The notes under the pieces are model-generated. The model did not search any database. It worked only from the letters and a program-made list of their open reading frames with translations, and had not been told where the DNA came from. A DNA stretch of 64,000 nt from Rhodococcus sp. (in: high G+C Gram-positive bacteria) (GTDB lineage Bacteria > Actinomycetota > Actinomycetes > Mycobacteriales > Mycobacteriaceae): contig NZ_JAHFVG010000004.1 of the NCBI RefSeq assembly GCF_023264675.1, forward strand, positions 62,001 to 126,000, in the 5' to 3' direction. Positions 25,149 to 34,030 of the stretch are shown here, piece after piece. The translations under genes and the position numbers were made by a program. The number at the start of each line of letters is the position of its first letter. The stretch's first letter is position 1.

Positions 25149-25973
25149 ATGGGCGGACTGCTCGAAGGCAAGACAATTCTCGTGACGGGCATCATCACCG
25201 ATGCATCGATCGCGTTCCATGCGGCAGCGATGGCGCAGAACGAGGGCGCGAAGGTGATCATCACCGGGTTCGACCGCCTTCGTCTGATCGATCGGATCGC
25301 GCAGCGGTTGCCGCAGCCGGTTCCCCCGGCGATCGAACTCGATGCCACCAACGAAGAGCACCTCGCTGCTCTCGCGGATCGTGTTCGTGAGCTCGCCCCC
25401 GAAGGTGTGGACGGAGTTCTGCACTCCATCGCGTTTGCACCACGCACCCTGATGGGCCCGGATGCCAAGCCGTTCCTCGAGGGACCCGGCCCCGACGCCT
25501 CGCGCGCATTCGAAATCTCGGCGTGGAGCTACGCATCGCTCGCCCGCGCCGTACTGCCCGTCATGAACGAGGGCGGCTCCATCGTCGGTATGGACTTCGA
25601 TCCACGCACCGCGATGCCGTACTACAACTGGATGGGTGTGGCGAAGGCTGCACTCGAGTCGGTCAATCGCTACGTCGCCCGCGAGGTCGGTCAGGCCAAG
25701 CGCGTGCGCTCCAATCTCGTCGCGGCAGGCCCGATTCGCACACTGGCAGCCAAGGCCATTGCCGGTACCGCGACGGGCGACGCCCAGAAGATGCAGCAAC
25801 TCAACGAGTACTGGGACGGCGCGTCACCTATCGGCTGGAACTACGACGATCCGACAGCGGTCGCCAAGTCCATTTGCGCGCTTCTCTCCGATTGGCTGCC
25901 CGGCACGACCGGCTCGATCATCTATGTCGACGGCGGCGCCAGCCACAACACGTACCTCCCCGACAACATGTAA
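25149..25973 (+). CDS. inhA: Enoyl-ACP reductase InhA
   Basis: 274-residue NADH-dependent enoyl-ACP reductase of FAS-II, the target of isoniazid and triclosan in mycobacteria. The variant nucleotide motif [12 protein letters not shown] (13-24) and the catalytic Tyr159 and Lys166 (YYNWMGVAK) are clear. The residues around the mycobacterial Ile21/Ser94 hot spots read ASIAF and HSIAF. AAGGAAG lies upstream of the ATG. A perfect hairpin terminator follows. Confidence 0.96.
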   Translation: MGGLLEGKTILVTGIITDASIAFHAAAMAQNEGAKVIITGFDRLRLIDRIAQRLPQPVPPAIELDATNEEHLAALADRVRELAPEGVDGVLHSIAFAPRTLMGPDAKPFLEGPGPDASRAFEISAWSYASLARAVLPVMNEGGSIVGMDFDPRTAMPYYNWMGVAKAALESVNRYVAREVGQAKRVRSNLVAAGPIRTLAAKAIAGTATGDAQKMQQLNEYWDGASPIGWNYDDPTAVAKSICALLSDWLPGTTGSIIYVDGGASHNTYLPDNM

Positions 25974-25996
25974 GACTTGTCTCGCGTCCACGCCAG

Positions 25997-26025
25997 CCCT
26001 GCACGACGAAGTTCGTCGTGCAGGG
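25997..26025. terminator. Terminator between inhA and the convergent acetoacetyl-CoA ligase gene
   Basis: A 29-base stretch with fully complementary 14-base ends (arm CCCTGCACGACGAA) that folds as a 12-base-pair stem with an AAGTT loop. It probably ends both transcripts. Confidence 0.7.
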
Positions 26026-26092
26026 ATGGTGTCGTTTTCGGGCACAACGGCGGCTGGAAATGTTCTGCTCTCCGTGGGTCGTGCGGACCAGG

Positions 26093-28072
26093 TCAGACCG
26101 GAGCCTGCTGTTCGTTGGCGTGAGCGGTCGCAAAGTCGACATACCAGTCGACAAGTTCGGGAGAATCGACGTTTGCCGGGTCGACAACCGATGAGGGCAG
26201 CGCTCCCTGCATCAACCGTTTGAGAGGTACCTCGAGCTTTTTTCCGGTTTTCGTATGCGGTACGCCGGGTGCAGCAATGATGTCGTCGGGTATGTGCCGG
26301 GGGCTGGCGTTGCTGCGGATGATATCGGCGATCCGTTGCCGCAATGCGTCATCGAGTGTGCATCCCGGAGCGAGGACGACGAACAGTGGCATCCAATAGC
26401 TGCTGTCTGCCTGCTCGACGCCCAGGACGAGTGCTTCGTGAATGTCGGGTAGTTGCTCGACGGCTTCGTAGATGTCGGCGCTCCCCATCCTCACGCCGTG
26501 GCGGTTCAGAGTCGAGTCCGATCGACCGTGCATCGTCACACTGCCGCGATCGGTGACGGTGATCCAGTCTCCTTGGCGCCATACACCGGGGAACATCGAA
26601 AAATAGGCGTCTTGGTATTTCCGGCCGTCGGGATCATTCCAGAATCGGAGCGGCATCGAAGGCATCGGTTGTGTGACAACCAATTCGCCCACTTCGTTGC
26701 GCACCGAGTGCCCGTCGGCGCTGAAAGCTTCCAGCGCTACTCCCAGACAGGGTCCGGAGATCTCTCCGGCCCAGACAGCCAATGTCGGTGCGCTTCCGAC
26801 CAGGCCGGTGACGATGTCTGTGCCGCCGCTGGTCGAGGCGATGCGGACGTTGGACCCGAGTTCGTCCGCCAACCACTCGGCCGTGCTTGCCGGTAGCGGA
26901 GCGCCCGTCACACCGATACTGCGCAACGTGGCGAGTGAACGTGATCCACGAAGACCGTTGGGGGAGTGCTTCTTGCATTCGAGCAGATAGCCCGGGCTGA
27001 CGCCGAACAGCGTGACATCGAATTGGTCGACCATGTCCCACAAAGTGTTTGTGGACGGAAACGTAGGGCTTCCGTCGTAGCAGACGATGGTGGCGCCGAC
27101 CAACAATCCTCCGACCAGACTGTTCCACACCATCCAGCTCGGTGTCGTGAACCAGAAGAAGGTTTCCCGCGCGCTGAGATCGAAGTGCAACGCGGAGGAC
27201 TTGAGCTGCTCGAGCAGCACACCGCCGTGGCCATGGACAATACCTTTGGGCACCCCGGTAGTGCCCGAGGAGAACACCACCCACAATGGATGGTCGAACG
27301 ACACGGGAATGGGATTCGATCCAGTGTCTTCTGCTGAGATCGCATCCGACCACGTTGTCATCCCCTGGACACCATCGGCGACATGCTCGATTCCGATTGC
27401 CAACCGAACGGACGGGAGTAACGCAAGCAGTTCCGCGGCCTCGTCGGCTCGATTGCGCACTTGACCACCGAAGCGGTATCCGTCGGCGGTGATCAACGCA
27501 GCCGGCTCCAGTTGTCCGAGACGCGCGTGCGCAGCCGGGACCGAGTAGTCCTGCCCGCAGGCCGCCCAGATCGCGCCGAGCGATGCGGTGGCGAGGAACG
27601 CGACCACTGCTTCGGCGATGTTCGGCAGGTACCCGACTACTCGATCACCAGGACCGATCCCGCTGTCTCGGAGTGCGACGGCCAAGGAACATACCTGGGT
27701 GCGGAGGTCCCGCCAGGTCAAGGTCTTGGTGGCGCCTCCCGGCTCGGTCGCGCCGATGATCGCGACGGCATCCGGCGCGTAATCTGCCTGTCGCAGAACA
27801 TGTTCGGAATAGTTCACTCGAGATCCAGAGAACCAGGCTGCGCCTGGCATCACTGATGTGGCCAAGGCGGGGCCGGCCGTTGTAGCAGAGCGAACATCGA
27901 AATGGTCCCAGACGGCCTGCCAGAAGTCAGCGAGATTCTGCACGGACCATCGGTGCAGATCCGTGTACTCCGGCAGCTGAACGAGATGCCGGTTTTCGAC
28001 GAACGCCGTGAACTCGGCGATTCTGGTGGTTGGTGTCAGATCGGGATTCGGTTGCCAGATCGGCTGGGTCAT
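26093..28072 (-). CDS. Acetoacetate-CoA ligase (acetoacetyl-CoA synthetase)
   Basis: 659-residue acyl-adenylating enzyme of the acetyl/acetoacetyl-CoA synthetase type. The AMP-binding loop SSGTTGVPKG is at about 266-275 and the GRSDSTLNRHGVRMG motif is the family's A8 region. The N-terminal WQP and SRVNYSEH stretches match acetoacetyl-CoA synthetases. The conserved A10 lysine region (PHTKTGKKLEVP) is present. It would turn acetoacetate, or a similar 3-oxoacid, into its CoA ester. It follows the GntR gene by 30 bases with AGGAGAG upstream of the start, so the two form one operon. This places it in the islet between inhA and hemH. Confidence 0.85.
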   Translation of the reverse strand: MTQPIWQPNPDLTPTTRIAEFTAFVENRHLVQLPEYTDLHRWSVQNLADFWQAVWDHFDVRSATTAGPALATSVMPGAAWFSGSRVNYSEHVLRQADYAPDAVAIIGATEPGGATKTLTWRDLRTQVCSLAVALRDSGIGPGDRVVGYLPNIAEAVVAFLATASLGAIWAACGQDYSVPAAHARLGQLEPAALITADGYRFGGQVRNRADEAAELLALLPSVRLAIGIEHVADGVQGMTTWSDAISAEDTGSNPIPVSFDHPLWVVFSSGTTGVPKGIVHGHGGVLLEQLKSSALHFDLSARETFFWFTTPSWMVWNSLVGGLLVGATIVCYDGSPTFPSTNTLWDMVDQFDVTLFGVSPGYLLECKKHSPNGLRGSRSLATLRSIGVTGAPLPASTAEWLADELGSNVRIASTSGGTDIVTGLVGSAPTLAVWAGEISGPCLGVALEAFSADGHSVRNEVGELVVTQPMPSMPLRFWNDPDGRKYQDAYFSMFPGVWRQGDWITVTDRGSVTMHGRSDSTLNRHGVRMGSADIYEAVEQLPDIHEALVLGVEQADSSYWMPLFVVLAPGCTLDDALRQRIADIIRSNASPRHIPDDIIAAPGVPHTKTGKKLEVPLKRLMQGALPSSVVDPANVDSPELVDWYVDFATAHANEQQAPV

Positions 28073-28102
28073 GTCACTCTCCTGCTGAAAGGGGAAGGCC
28101 GG

Positions 28103-28912
28103 TCATCGGGTTGGTGGGTCACGCAGAATCAGGGTGGGATCGGTGCGGCTCACTGCGTCGATTGCGGCAGAAGCTTCGCGTCGTTCGAGCGCACTGACCA
28201 GGTCCTCCATGACATCTGCCAGGGGGTCCAGATACAGGGCTGGGGCGTTGGTTTCGAGAATTGCTCGTATGTAGGAAACTCCGACGTCCATGATGCTCAA
28301 ATACAGAGTGCTGAGCAGTATCGCTTTTCCAATGCCGGCCAGATGCGCATGCATGTTCCAGCATGCCCAGATGAAATCTGATGTCGCATCGGAGTTTCGA
28401 GCGCGACGAATCTCCCACAACAGATCGGAGAAGGTCTCTTGGTCGGAGAGCGTCATCTCCCGCATCACCTCGTCGATCAACAGAGGTGCGATGGCATTCC
28501 TGATCTGGACGGTTTCGGTGAACGCAGATTCGTCGTCGGCGGCTGCCCGAAACCATCCGTTCATCCGCGAGAGGGGGGAGGGGTCGCACGCAAACAGTCC
28601 TCCACCTGGCCCTGGCCTTGATGTAACGACGCCTCGAGCCTGAGCGAGTTTGATCGCTTCGTTGATGGTGCCGACCGACACGCCGCAGATTCTCCGCAGA
28701 TCGTCCTTGCTTCCGATGCGGTCACCGGCATGGGCACCGGCGGACAATCGCGCGATCTGATGTGCAGCTTGCTCCGCGCGAGAACCGCCGAGTGAGACTC
28801 GTTTGGCCGATTCGGTTGAGTGGTGCCATATTCCGCGCTGGAAAGCGGGACCTTCGAAGTCATCCGGCTCGGCCTGGTCGGGGACCTCCTGGCCTCTTTC
28901 GTTCGCGTTCAT
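28103..28912 (-). CDS. GntR/FadR-family transcriptional regulator
   Basis: 269 residues with an N-terminal winged helix (about 50-105; DDLRRICGVSVGTINEAIKL and a GPGGGLF wing) and an all-helical FCD/FadR-type ligand domain with His and Asp residues suited to metal or organic-acid binding. It is transcribed away from the monooxygenase operon and together with the CoA ligase, so it probably controls both from the 117-base gap. ATG 28912 was chosen; the frame stays open to a TTG at 28933. Confidence 0.82.
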   Translation of the reverse strand: MNANERGQEVPDQAEPDDFEGPAFQRGIWHHSTESAKRVSLGGSRAEQAAHQIARLSAGAHAGDRIGSKDDLRRICGVSVGTINEAIKLAQARGVVTSRPGPGGGLFACDPSPLSRMNGWFRAAADDESAFTETVQIRNAIAPLLIDEVMREMTLSDQETFSDLLWEIRRARNSDATSDFIWACWNMHAHLAGIGKAILLSTLYLSIMDVGVSYIRAILETNAPALYLDPLADVMEDLVSALERREASAAIDAVSRTDPTLILRDPPTR

Positions 28913-29029
28913 ACGATCCATCCCGCCGATCAAAATTTCCGATCACCCCCTTGACAAGTGACCTCCTTCACACCAGCCTATCAATAAATCATGACTAATT
29001 AACCAATCGCCACTGATCGAAGGAGCCCC
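28913..29029. promoter_or_regulatory. Divergent AT-rich control region of the islet
   Basis: It contains two direct CCGATCA units (about 28925-28945), TTGACA near 28952-28957 and an AT-rich segment at 28976-29008 centred on TCATGA. Probably holds both promoters and the GntR operator, but the exact elements cannot be fixed. Confidence 0.5.
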
Positions 29030-30244
29030 ATGACTGTCGCAGATGTCGTTGCCCCGTCCAGCTCGCCCACCGACGAGCGTGAACGCCTTGTAGCCGCCGC
29101 GCGTGATCTGGGCCCCTTGCTGGCGAAGAATGCCCGATACGCCGAAACCGGCCGACGCGTACCGCAGGACAGCGTCGACGCCATTCGCGCCGCCGGCCTT
29201 TTCGACCTCACCAAACCTGCACGATTCGGTGGATCCGAGGAGGGTTTCCGTACGTTCGTCGAGACCACCTTGGAGATCGGCAGGTTCTGTGGATCGACAG
29301 CGTGGGTGGTGGCGCTCTCGAACGTCACCTCGTACATGATCGGTATGTCACCCGAATCGGTGCAAGAGGAAATCCTTGGGACCGATCCCCACGTTGTCAC
29401 CTGTGGAGTGATCACGCCCACCGCGACCACGGTCCGCGTGGACGGCGGCTATCGAGTTACCGGGCGGTGGGGATTCGCGTCGGCAAGTCTGCACGCCAGT
29501 TGGGCCGTGATGGGAATTCCCCTCACCGACGAAGAAGGTGACGTGATCGGCGCCGGCATGGGCTGGATACCCATGGCCGACGTCACCATCGACGATACCT
29601 GGTACGTCGCAGGCATGGCCGGGTCAGGAAGCAATACCGTCGTCGCTGACGATATTTTCGTTCCTGACATCCGCGTCCTGTCCGTAGCCGACATCATGAG
29701 TGGCAACTCGGCGTTGCCGTTCCCGGACGAATCGCTTTATCACTCGTCGCTTGTTCCAGCGCTGCTACTTGCGTTGGTCGGCCCGATGCTCGGCATGGCC
29801 GAAGGTGCCTACGACAGCGTGATGGCAACCCTGAAGAAGGGCAAACCTATTTCGTATTCGTTCTATGACAAGGCCGTGGATTCGCCTACCACGCAGTTGG
29901 GAATGGCGAAGGCGCGTTCGCTGATCGACCAAGCGCGACTGCTGGCTCTTCGTGCAGCTGACGATGTCGATTCTGCTGCTTCCACAGGCAGGCTGATGTC
30001 CGTCCTCGAGAGGTCGCGTGTTCGGATGGATTCCGCGCACGCTGCGCAGCGATGTCGCGAAGCGGTCGAGACGCTTCTCGACATCGGTGGCGCCGGCAGT
30101 TTCGCACAGGTGAATCCGTTGCAGCGCATATGGCGCGATCTCGAGACCAGCTCTCGACACGCTTTCATCAATGTCAACATCAACCAGGAAGTCTATGGAC
30201 GTGCGCTCCTCGGAATCGAAGAGCAAGTAACCCCATTCGTCTGA
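29030..30244 (+). CDS. Acyl-CoA-dehydrogenase-fold flavin monooxygenase (HsaA/group D type)
   Basis: 404 residues with the acyl-CoA dehydrogenase fold. The N-terminal helices, the middle beta domain (VTGRWGFASASLHASW) and the C-terminal helical bundle are complete. The GRWGFASG-like phrase and the C-terminal RDLETSSRH motif are typical of two-component FMNH2-dependent hydroxylases such as HsaA and the ActVA-ORF5 group, not of true acyl-CoA dehydrogenases. A flavin reductase gene follows 66 bases later, which supports an oxygenase. The start has AAGGAG. The substrate is unknown; a phenol or similar aromatic is likely. Confidence 0.8.
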   Translation: MTVADVVAPSSSPTDERERLVAAARDLGPLLAKNARYAETGRRVPQDSVDAIRAAGLFDLTKPARFGGSEEGFRTFVETTLEIGRFCGSTAWVVALSNVTSYMIGMSPESVQEEILGTDPHVVTCGVITPTATTVRVDGGYRVTGRWGFASASLHASWAVMGIPLTDEEGDVIGAGMGWIPMADVTIDDTWYVAGMAGSGSNTVVADDIFVPDIRVLSVADIMSGNSALPFPDESLYHSSLVPALLLALVGPMLGMAEGAYDSVMATLKKGKPISYSFYDKAVDSPTTQLGMAKARSLIDQARLLALRAADDVDSAASTGRLMSVLERSRVRMDSAHAAQRCREAVETLLDIGGAGSFAQVNPLQRIWRDLETSSRHAFINVNINQEVYGRALLGIEEQVTPFV

Positions 30245-30310
30245 ATATTCTCGACTCCGTCGACGAAGGCAGCTTCGCCACTCAACCCACTATCTCGAGG
30301 TGAATTTTCG

Positions 30311-30805
30311 ATGGACACAAACTTGTTCAAAGAAGCAATGGCGCGGGTAACCGGACCGGTAGCCGTCGTCACGGCTCACGAAGGCATGACTCCCCATGGC
30401 ACAACCGTCAGTTCATTGGCATCGTTGAGTCTCGATCCGCCCATGATCTCGATTGCCCTCGACAACTGTTCGACACTACTCGAGATCGTGCGACGGACCG
30501 GGGCGTTCGGAGTCAATGTTCTCGCAGTGAATCAACCTGAAACAGCTGCCCGGTTCGCAAGCCGTCGGGACGACCGATTTTCCGCTGTGGCTTGGGAATT
30601 AGACGGCGGGCTGCCGAGATTTGCCGATTCCACCGCATGGTTGAAGTGTTCGGTCGACACCGAAGTTCCTGCCGGTGATCACGCACTTCTACTCGGGACG
30701 GTCGAGCAATGCTCGACCTCCGATTTCCCGCCCTTGGTCTACAGTCTTCGGACTTTCGGCACACACACCGCACTAGTTGATGCCTCGAACAACGCATCGG
30801 TCTGA
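30311..30805 (+). CDS. Flavin reductase (HpaC/HsaB-like) for the monooxygenase
   Basis: 164-residue flavin-reductase-like domain protein. The motifs GVTAHD-like VVTAHEGMTPHGTTVSSL at about 18-36 and FGVNVLA near 77-83 mark FMN-binding NAD(P)H:flavin oxidoreductases. Expected to supply FMNH2 to the upstream oxygenase. It lies in the same operon. A truncated GDH motif (PAGDHALLLGTV) is present near residue 122, as in the family. Confidence 0.85.
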   Translation: MDTNLFKEAMARVTGPVAVVTAHEGMTPHGTTVSSLASLSLDPPMISIALDNCSTLLEIVRRTGAFGVNVLAVNQPETAARFASRRDDRFSAVAWELDGGLPRFADSTAWLKCSVDTEVPAGDHALLLGTVEQCSTSDFPPLVYSLRTFGTHTALVDASNNASV

Positions 30806-30850
30806 TTCCGATGTAATCCACGGCTCTCGAACGGACTTGAAGGAGTCACC

Positions 30851-31417
30851 ATGACCAAAGCACCCACATTTGCCCACGTGGTATTGCAGACCGGCCAGTT
30901 CCAACAGATGCGGGATTGGTATTGCACCGTGCTGGAAGCGCACGTCGTTCACGAGGGACATGGCCTGTGTTTCACAACATTCGACGAAGAACATCATCGT
31001 ATCGCGCTCCTTGACGCCCCTGTGCAGCCACGTGATCCTGGGGCAGCGGGAATGCACCACACCGCATACACCTTCGCCACGCTTACCGATCTGCTCGATC
31101 GATACGTCGCGCTCAAGGCCTCGGGGATCGAGCCGAAAGTTCCTATCCAACACGGGGTCACAACATCGCTGTACTACCAGGACCCCGATGGGAACTTCGT
31201 CGAGTTGCAGATCGACAACTTCGACGAACCCGATCAAGCGACGGCCTACATGAAGGGTCCGGAGTACAGCGACAATCCTGTTGGAATCTCGTTCGATCCG
31301 GAACTGATGCGCCAGGCAGTGGCAAGGGGAACCCCGATCAGCGACATCATCACTCAGACGTGGGCGCTCCGGACCAGTCCCGATCTACCCAACCCGATGA
31401 TTGCCCTGACGAGCTGA
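30851..31417 (+). CDS. Single-domain VOC protein, extradiol-dioxygenase-like
   Basis: 188 residues with one pair of beta-alpha-beta-beta-beta modules (about 6-122). The likely metal ligands are His9 (FAHVVLQT), His70 (MHHTAYTF) and Glu118 (DGNFVELQ). Most type I extradiol dioxygenases have about 300 residues; single-domain forms of about 190 residues are known from Rhodococcus biphenyl degraders. A C-terminal extension of about 60 residues follows. GAAGGAG precedes the start. In context it may cleave the product of the monooxygenase. Confidence 0.78.
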   Translation: MTKAPTFAHVVLQTGQFQQMRDWYCTVLEAHVVHEGHGLCFTTFDEEHHRIALLDAPVQPRDPGAAGMHHTAYTFATLTDLLDRYVALKASGIEPKVPIQHGVTTSLYYQDPDGNFVELQIDNFDEPDQATAYMKGPEYSDNPVGISFDPELMRQAVARGTPISDIITQTWALRTSPDLPNPMIALTS

Positions 31418-31431
31418 ACAGGAGACACACG

Positions 31432-31842
31432 ATGAACGACCGATCCATCGAAACATCCCCAGACTCGGTCGTGGCCGAAATTCTTACACGCGAGCAGGAA
31501 CGAATCGGCGCGATGAAGGTCGGGCGAACGACATACTTGGAATCGTTCTACGACGATCGTCTGAGTTATACCCATGCCAACGGCTGGCGTGACGACAAGA
31601 AGACACTGCTGGGACGAATGTCGGATGACGGCCTGGTATACGAGGAGATCGTTCACCGCATCGAGCACACACACGTGCTGGGCGCTGTCGCGTTACTCGC
31701 CGGTCGGATGCATGCCAAGGTCTCGATGCGAGGCCTGCGCCGGGAGCTCGATTCGCTGACGTCCAGCGTCTGGACCTGGTCCCGGTCCGAGGGGCGGTGG
31801 ACGATGCTGTCATTCCATTCGTGCTCGGCTGAATCACTCTGA
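31432..31842 (+). CDS. NTF2-like/SnoaL-like small protein
   Basis: 136 residues with the pattern of DUF4440/NTF2-like proteins: an N-terminal helix, LESFYDDRLSYTHANG and a C-terminal beta-sheet ending in WTMLSFHSC. Such proteins act as small isomerases, dehydratases or hydrolases, or have no catalysis. Start at 31432 with CAGGAGAC, 15 bases after the VOC stop; the frame from 31360 overlaps the VOC gene. It is the last gene of the islet operon and a terminator follows. Confidence 0.72.
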   Translation: MNDRSIETSPDSVVAEILTREQERIGAMKVGRTTYLESFYDDRLSYTHANGWRDDKKTLLGRMSDDGLVYEEIVHRIEHTHVLGAVALLAGRMHAKVSMRGLRRELDSLTSSVWTWSRSEGRWTMLSFHSCSAESL

Positions 31843-31859
31843 CACGGAGGCCGAGAGTG

Positions 31860-31886
31860 GACCGCCGGTGCACTGCACCGGCGGTC
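31860..31886 (+). terminator. Terminator of the monooxygenase operon
   Basis: Perfect 11-base arms (GACCGCCGGTG) around a CACTG loop, 18 bases after the last islet gene. It separates the islet from hemH. Confidence 0.7.
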
Positions 31887-32002
31887 GTCGATGGATGTCG
31901 CGAAGAGCACGTGCGGCCGGGTGTTGTCGGCCCGGTAATGCAAGCGGTCCATAGGACAGACTGCGTTGACGGACACAGCGGGGCTGAGCGCACAATGGAC
32001 CG

Positions 32003-33088
32003 ATGACGAAGAACATCACGTCCACGCCGACGGGCTTCGACGCCCTCCTCGTCCTGTCGTTCGGTGGCCCCGAGGAACCCGCCCATGTCAGGCCGTTTCT
32101 GGAGAACGTGACTCGAGGCAGGGGTGTTCCACCGGAGAGGCTCGACGCCGTGGTCGAGCACTACATGCACTTCGGAGGCGTGTCCCCGATCAATGCCCTC
32201 AACCGCGACATCATTGCAGCCGTGCAGTCCGAATTAGCTTCCGCCGGGATCGAATTGCCGGTGTACTTCGGAAATCGAAACTGGCACCCGATGGTCGAGG
32301 ACACCGTCGAGCAGATGAAGAACGATGGAATCGAGCGCGCACTGGTGTTTCCGACATCGGCGTGGGGCGGCTATTCGGGATGCAGGCAGTACCACGAGGA
32401 CATTGCGCGGGCACGGGATTCGGTAGGAATCGGCGCACCCGATCTCGTCAAAATTCGTCAATACTACGACCATCCGCTGATGGTCGCCGCGTTCGCCGAT
32501 GCGATCACGGCGGCACTGGAGTCCCTGCCGTCGGAGGCTCGGGCCGGCGCGCGCGTCGTGTTCACTGCACACTCCATCCCCAGCGCTGCCGACAGAAACG
32601 CGGGTCCCCCCGATGACGGTGGTCACCTGTACAGCCGTCAGGTCGAAGAGGCGTCGAGGCTGGCGGCTGTCGCAGCCGGCATCGAGGGCTACGACCTCGT
32701 CTGGCAATCCAGGTCGGGACCGCCTCAGGTTCCGTGGCTGGAACCCGATATCTGCGATCATCTGGAATCGTTGGCGAACAAGGGATTCGACGCGGTTGTG
32801 GTGTGCCCGATCGGGTTCGTATCCGATCATCTGGAGGTCGTGTGGGACTTGGACACCGAGGCCGAGGAGAAGGCCAAGGAGTTGAACATGGCCTTCGCCC
32901 GGGCGTCGACACCGGGAACGGACGACCGTTTCGCGGACATGGTGGTCGAGTTGGTTCGCGAACATCTCGATGACGTACAGCCGCGGGGTATCGGTTCGGT
33001 GCCGCGCTACGGGTCGACACTCAACGGTGACCGGTGTGCACTGAGGTGTTGCGAGCAGCCGACGCGTCCGGTGCGCTCACCGGCTTGA
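32003..33088 (+). CDS. hemH: Ferrochelatase (coproporphyrin III ferrochelatase type)
   Basis: 361-residue ferrochelatase, which inserts Fe2+ into the porphyrin; actinobacterial members act on coproporphyrin III. The catalytic His190 (FTAHSIP) and Glu278 ([11 protein letters not shown]) are in place. Three cysteines at the C-terminus (Cys345, Cys349, Cys350) fit the 2Fe-2S cluster site known from M. tuberculosis ferrochelatase, with an internal cysteine as fourth ligand. The position after inhA matches Rv1485, apart from the inserted islet. Confidence 0.94.
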   Translation: MTKNITSTPTGFDALLVLSFGGPEEPAHVRPFLENVTRGRGVPPERLDAVVEHYMHFGGVSPINALNRDIIAAVQSELASAGIELPVYFGNRNWHPMVEDTVEQMKNDGIERALVFPTSAWGGYSGCRQYHEDIARARDSVGIGAPDLVKIRQYYDHPLMVAAFADAITAALESLPSEARAGARVVFTAHSIPSAADRNAGPPDDGGHLYSRQVEEASRLAAVAAGIEGYDLVWQSRSGPPQVPWLEPDICDHLESLANKGFDAVVVCPIGFVSDHLEVVWDLDTEAEEKAKELNMAFARASTPGTDDRFADMVVELVREHLDDVQPRGIGSVPRYGSTLNGDRCALRCCEQPTRPVRSPA

Positions 33089-33110
33089 GTGCAGTCGTCG
33101 GCCGACGTGC

Positions 33111-33941
33111 TCAGCGGCGCGGCACGCTTTCCTCGATGCTGCTGGCGACGGCACTGAGCCGTGCCGACCGGACGGACGACCACAATGGTCGAACGAGGTC
33201 TTCCCTGGCCGCTGCTGCGGAGGCGGTCGGGGCCTCGGTCGGAGACGAGTGGCGAGCTACCGCAAGGATCGCCGCCACCCGATCGGCGGATTCGAGAACG
33301 CGAAGCACACGCTCGGACGTCTCGGCCGGGTAGCGGTGCCGAGCAGCGTCGGCGATCGCACTCATGATGCGAGTGCGCGGATCGCCGAGTTCTTTCCTGG
33401 TGGGCAGGGCCTGCATCGAGCCGAGAGCCTCGGCAGCGCTTCGTACCGCGTCGCGCATGGCGTACTCGGCCTCACCGAGGGAGAAGTCTCGGATGTAGTG
33501 GTCGGGGATGTCGACCGGGTACACGGTCCAGCGCAGCACGTCGGGGCCCTCGACCACCGGCACGAGACCGAGTCCCCGCGACCCGACATGCCCGACGGCC
33601 ACTGCCTCTCCCGCGGCGATGGCCGCCCATGAGAAATCCGACTTGGGAGGAAGATTCTCCACGGATCCAGGTCCGGGAAGCAACAGTTCGATCGCCGGGT
33701 CCGTGTCGGCGGACGCGCCTCGCGCCAGGTGGGTTCTGACCGTGGTGAGCAGTCCGGCGATACCGTCCGCGCGTGGGCTCGGCCAGCCGAGTCCGGTGGC
33801 CTGGGCGGTCTGTTCGTCCGCGGCACCGATCAGATGCATCGGAGCCCACTCGAACATCGCGTCGATCACGTCATCGGGCGCGCTGACGCCGGCCAGCCAC
33901 GAACTGACCCAGACAGCAAGGCTTGCACTCGGAGAACTCAC
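33111..33941 (-). CDS. Conserved hypothetical protein (Rv1486c-like)
   Basis: 276 residues, no membrane segment or known catalytic motif. The middle has strands ending in EGPDVLRWTVYPVDIP and a DFSLGEAEYAMR helix; the C-terminal third is helical with Ala/Arg-rich segments. Place and length match Rv1486c of M. tuberculosis. GTG 33941 begins a proper N-terminus (SSPSASLAVWVSSWLAG); the frame remains open upstream but is Arg-rich and unlikely. It is convergent with hemH and divergent from the DUF3097 gene. Function unknown. Confidence 0.75.
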   Translation of the reverse strand: MSSPSASLAVWVSSWLAGVSAPDDVIDAMFEWAPMHLIGAADEQTAQATGLGWPSPRADGIAGLLTTVRTHLARGASADTDPAIELLLPGPGSVENLPPKSDFSWAAIAAGEAVAVGHVGSRGLGLVPVVEGPDVLRWTVYPVDIPDHYIRDFSLGEAEYAMRDAVRSAAEALGSMQALPTRKELGDPRTRIMSAIADAARHRYPAETSERVLRVLESADRVAAILAVARHSSPTEAPTASAAAAREDLVRPLWSSVRSARLSAVASSIEESVPRR

Positions 33942-34030
33942 GACTAACCAGCATAGGTCGGTGCGACGCGATTCGCTCGTGACGCCGATGGAAACGATCC
34001 GGGGGTAGAAATGCGCTAGCGTTGTCGGCC

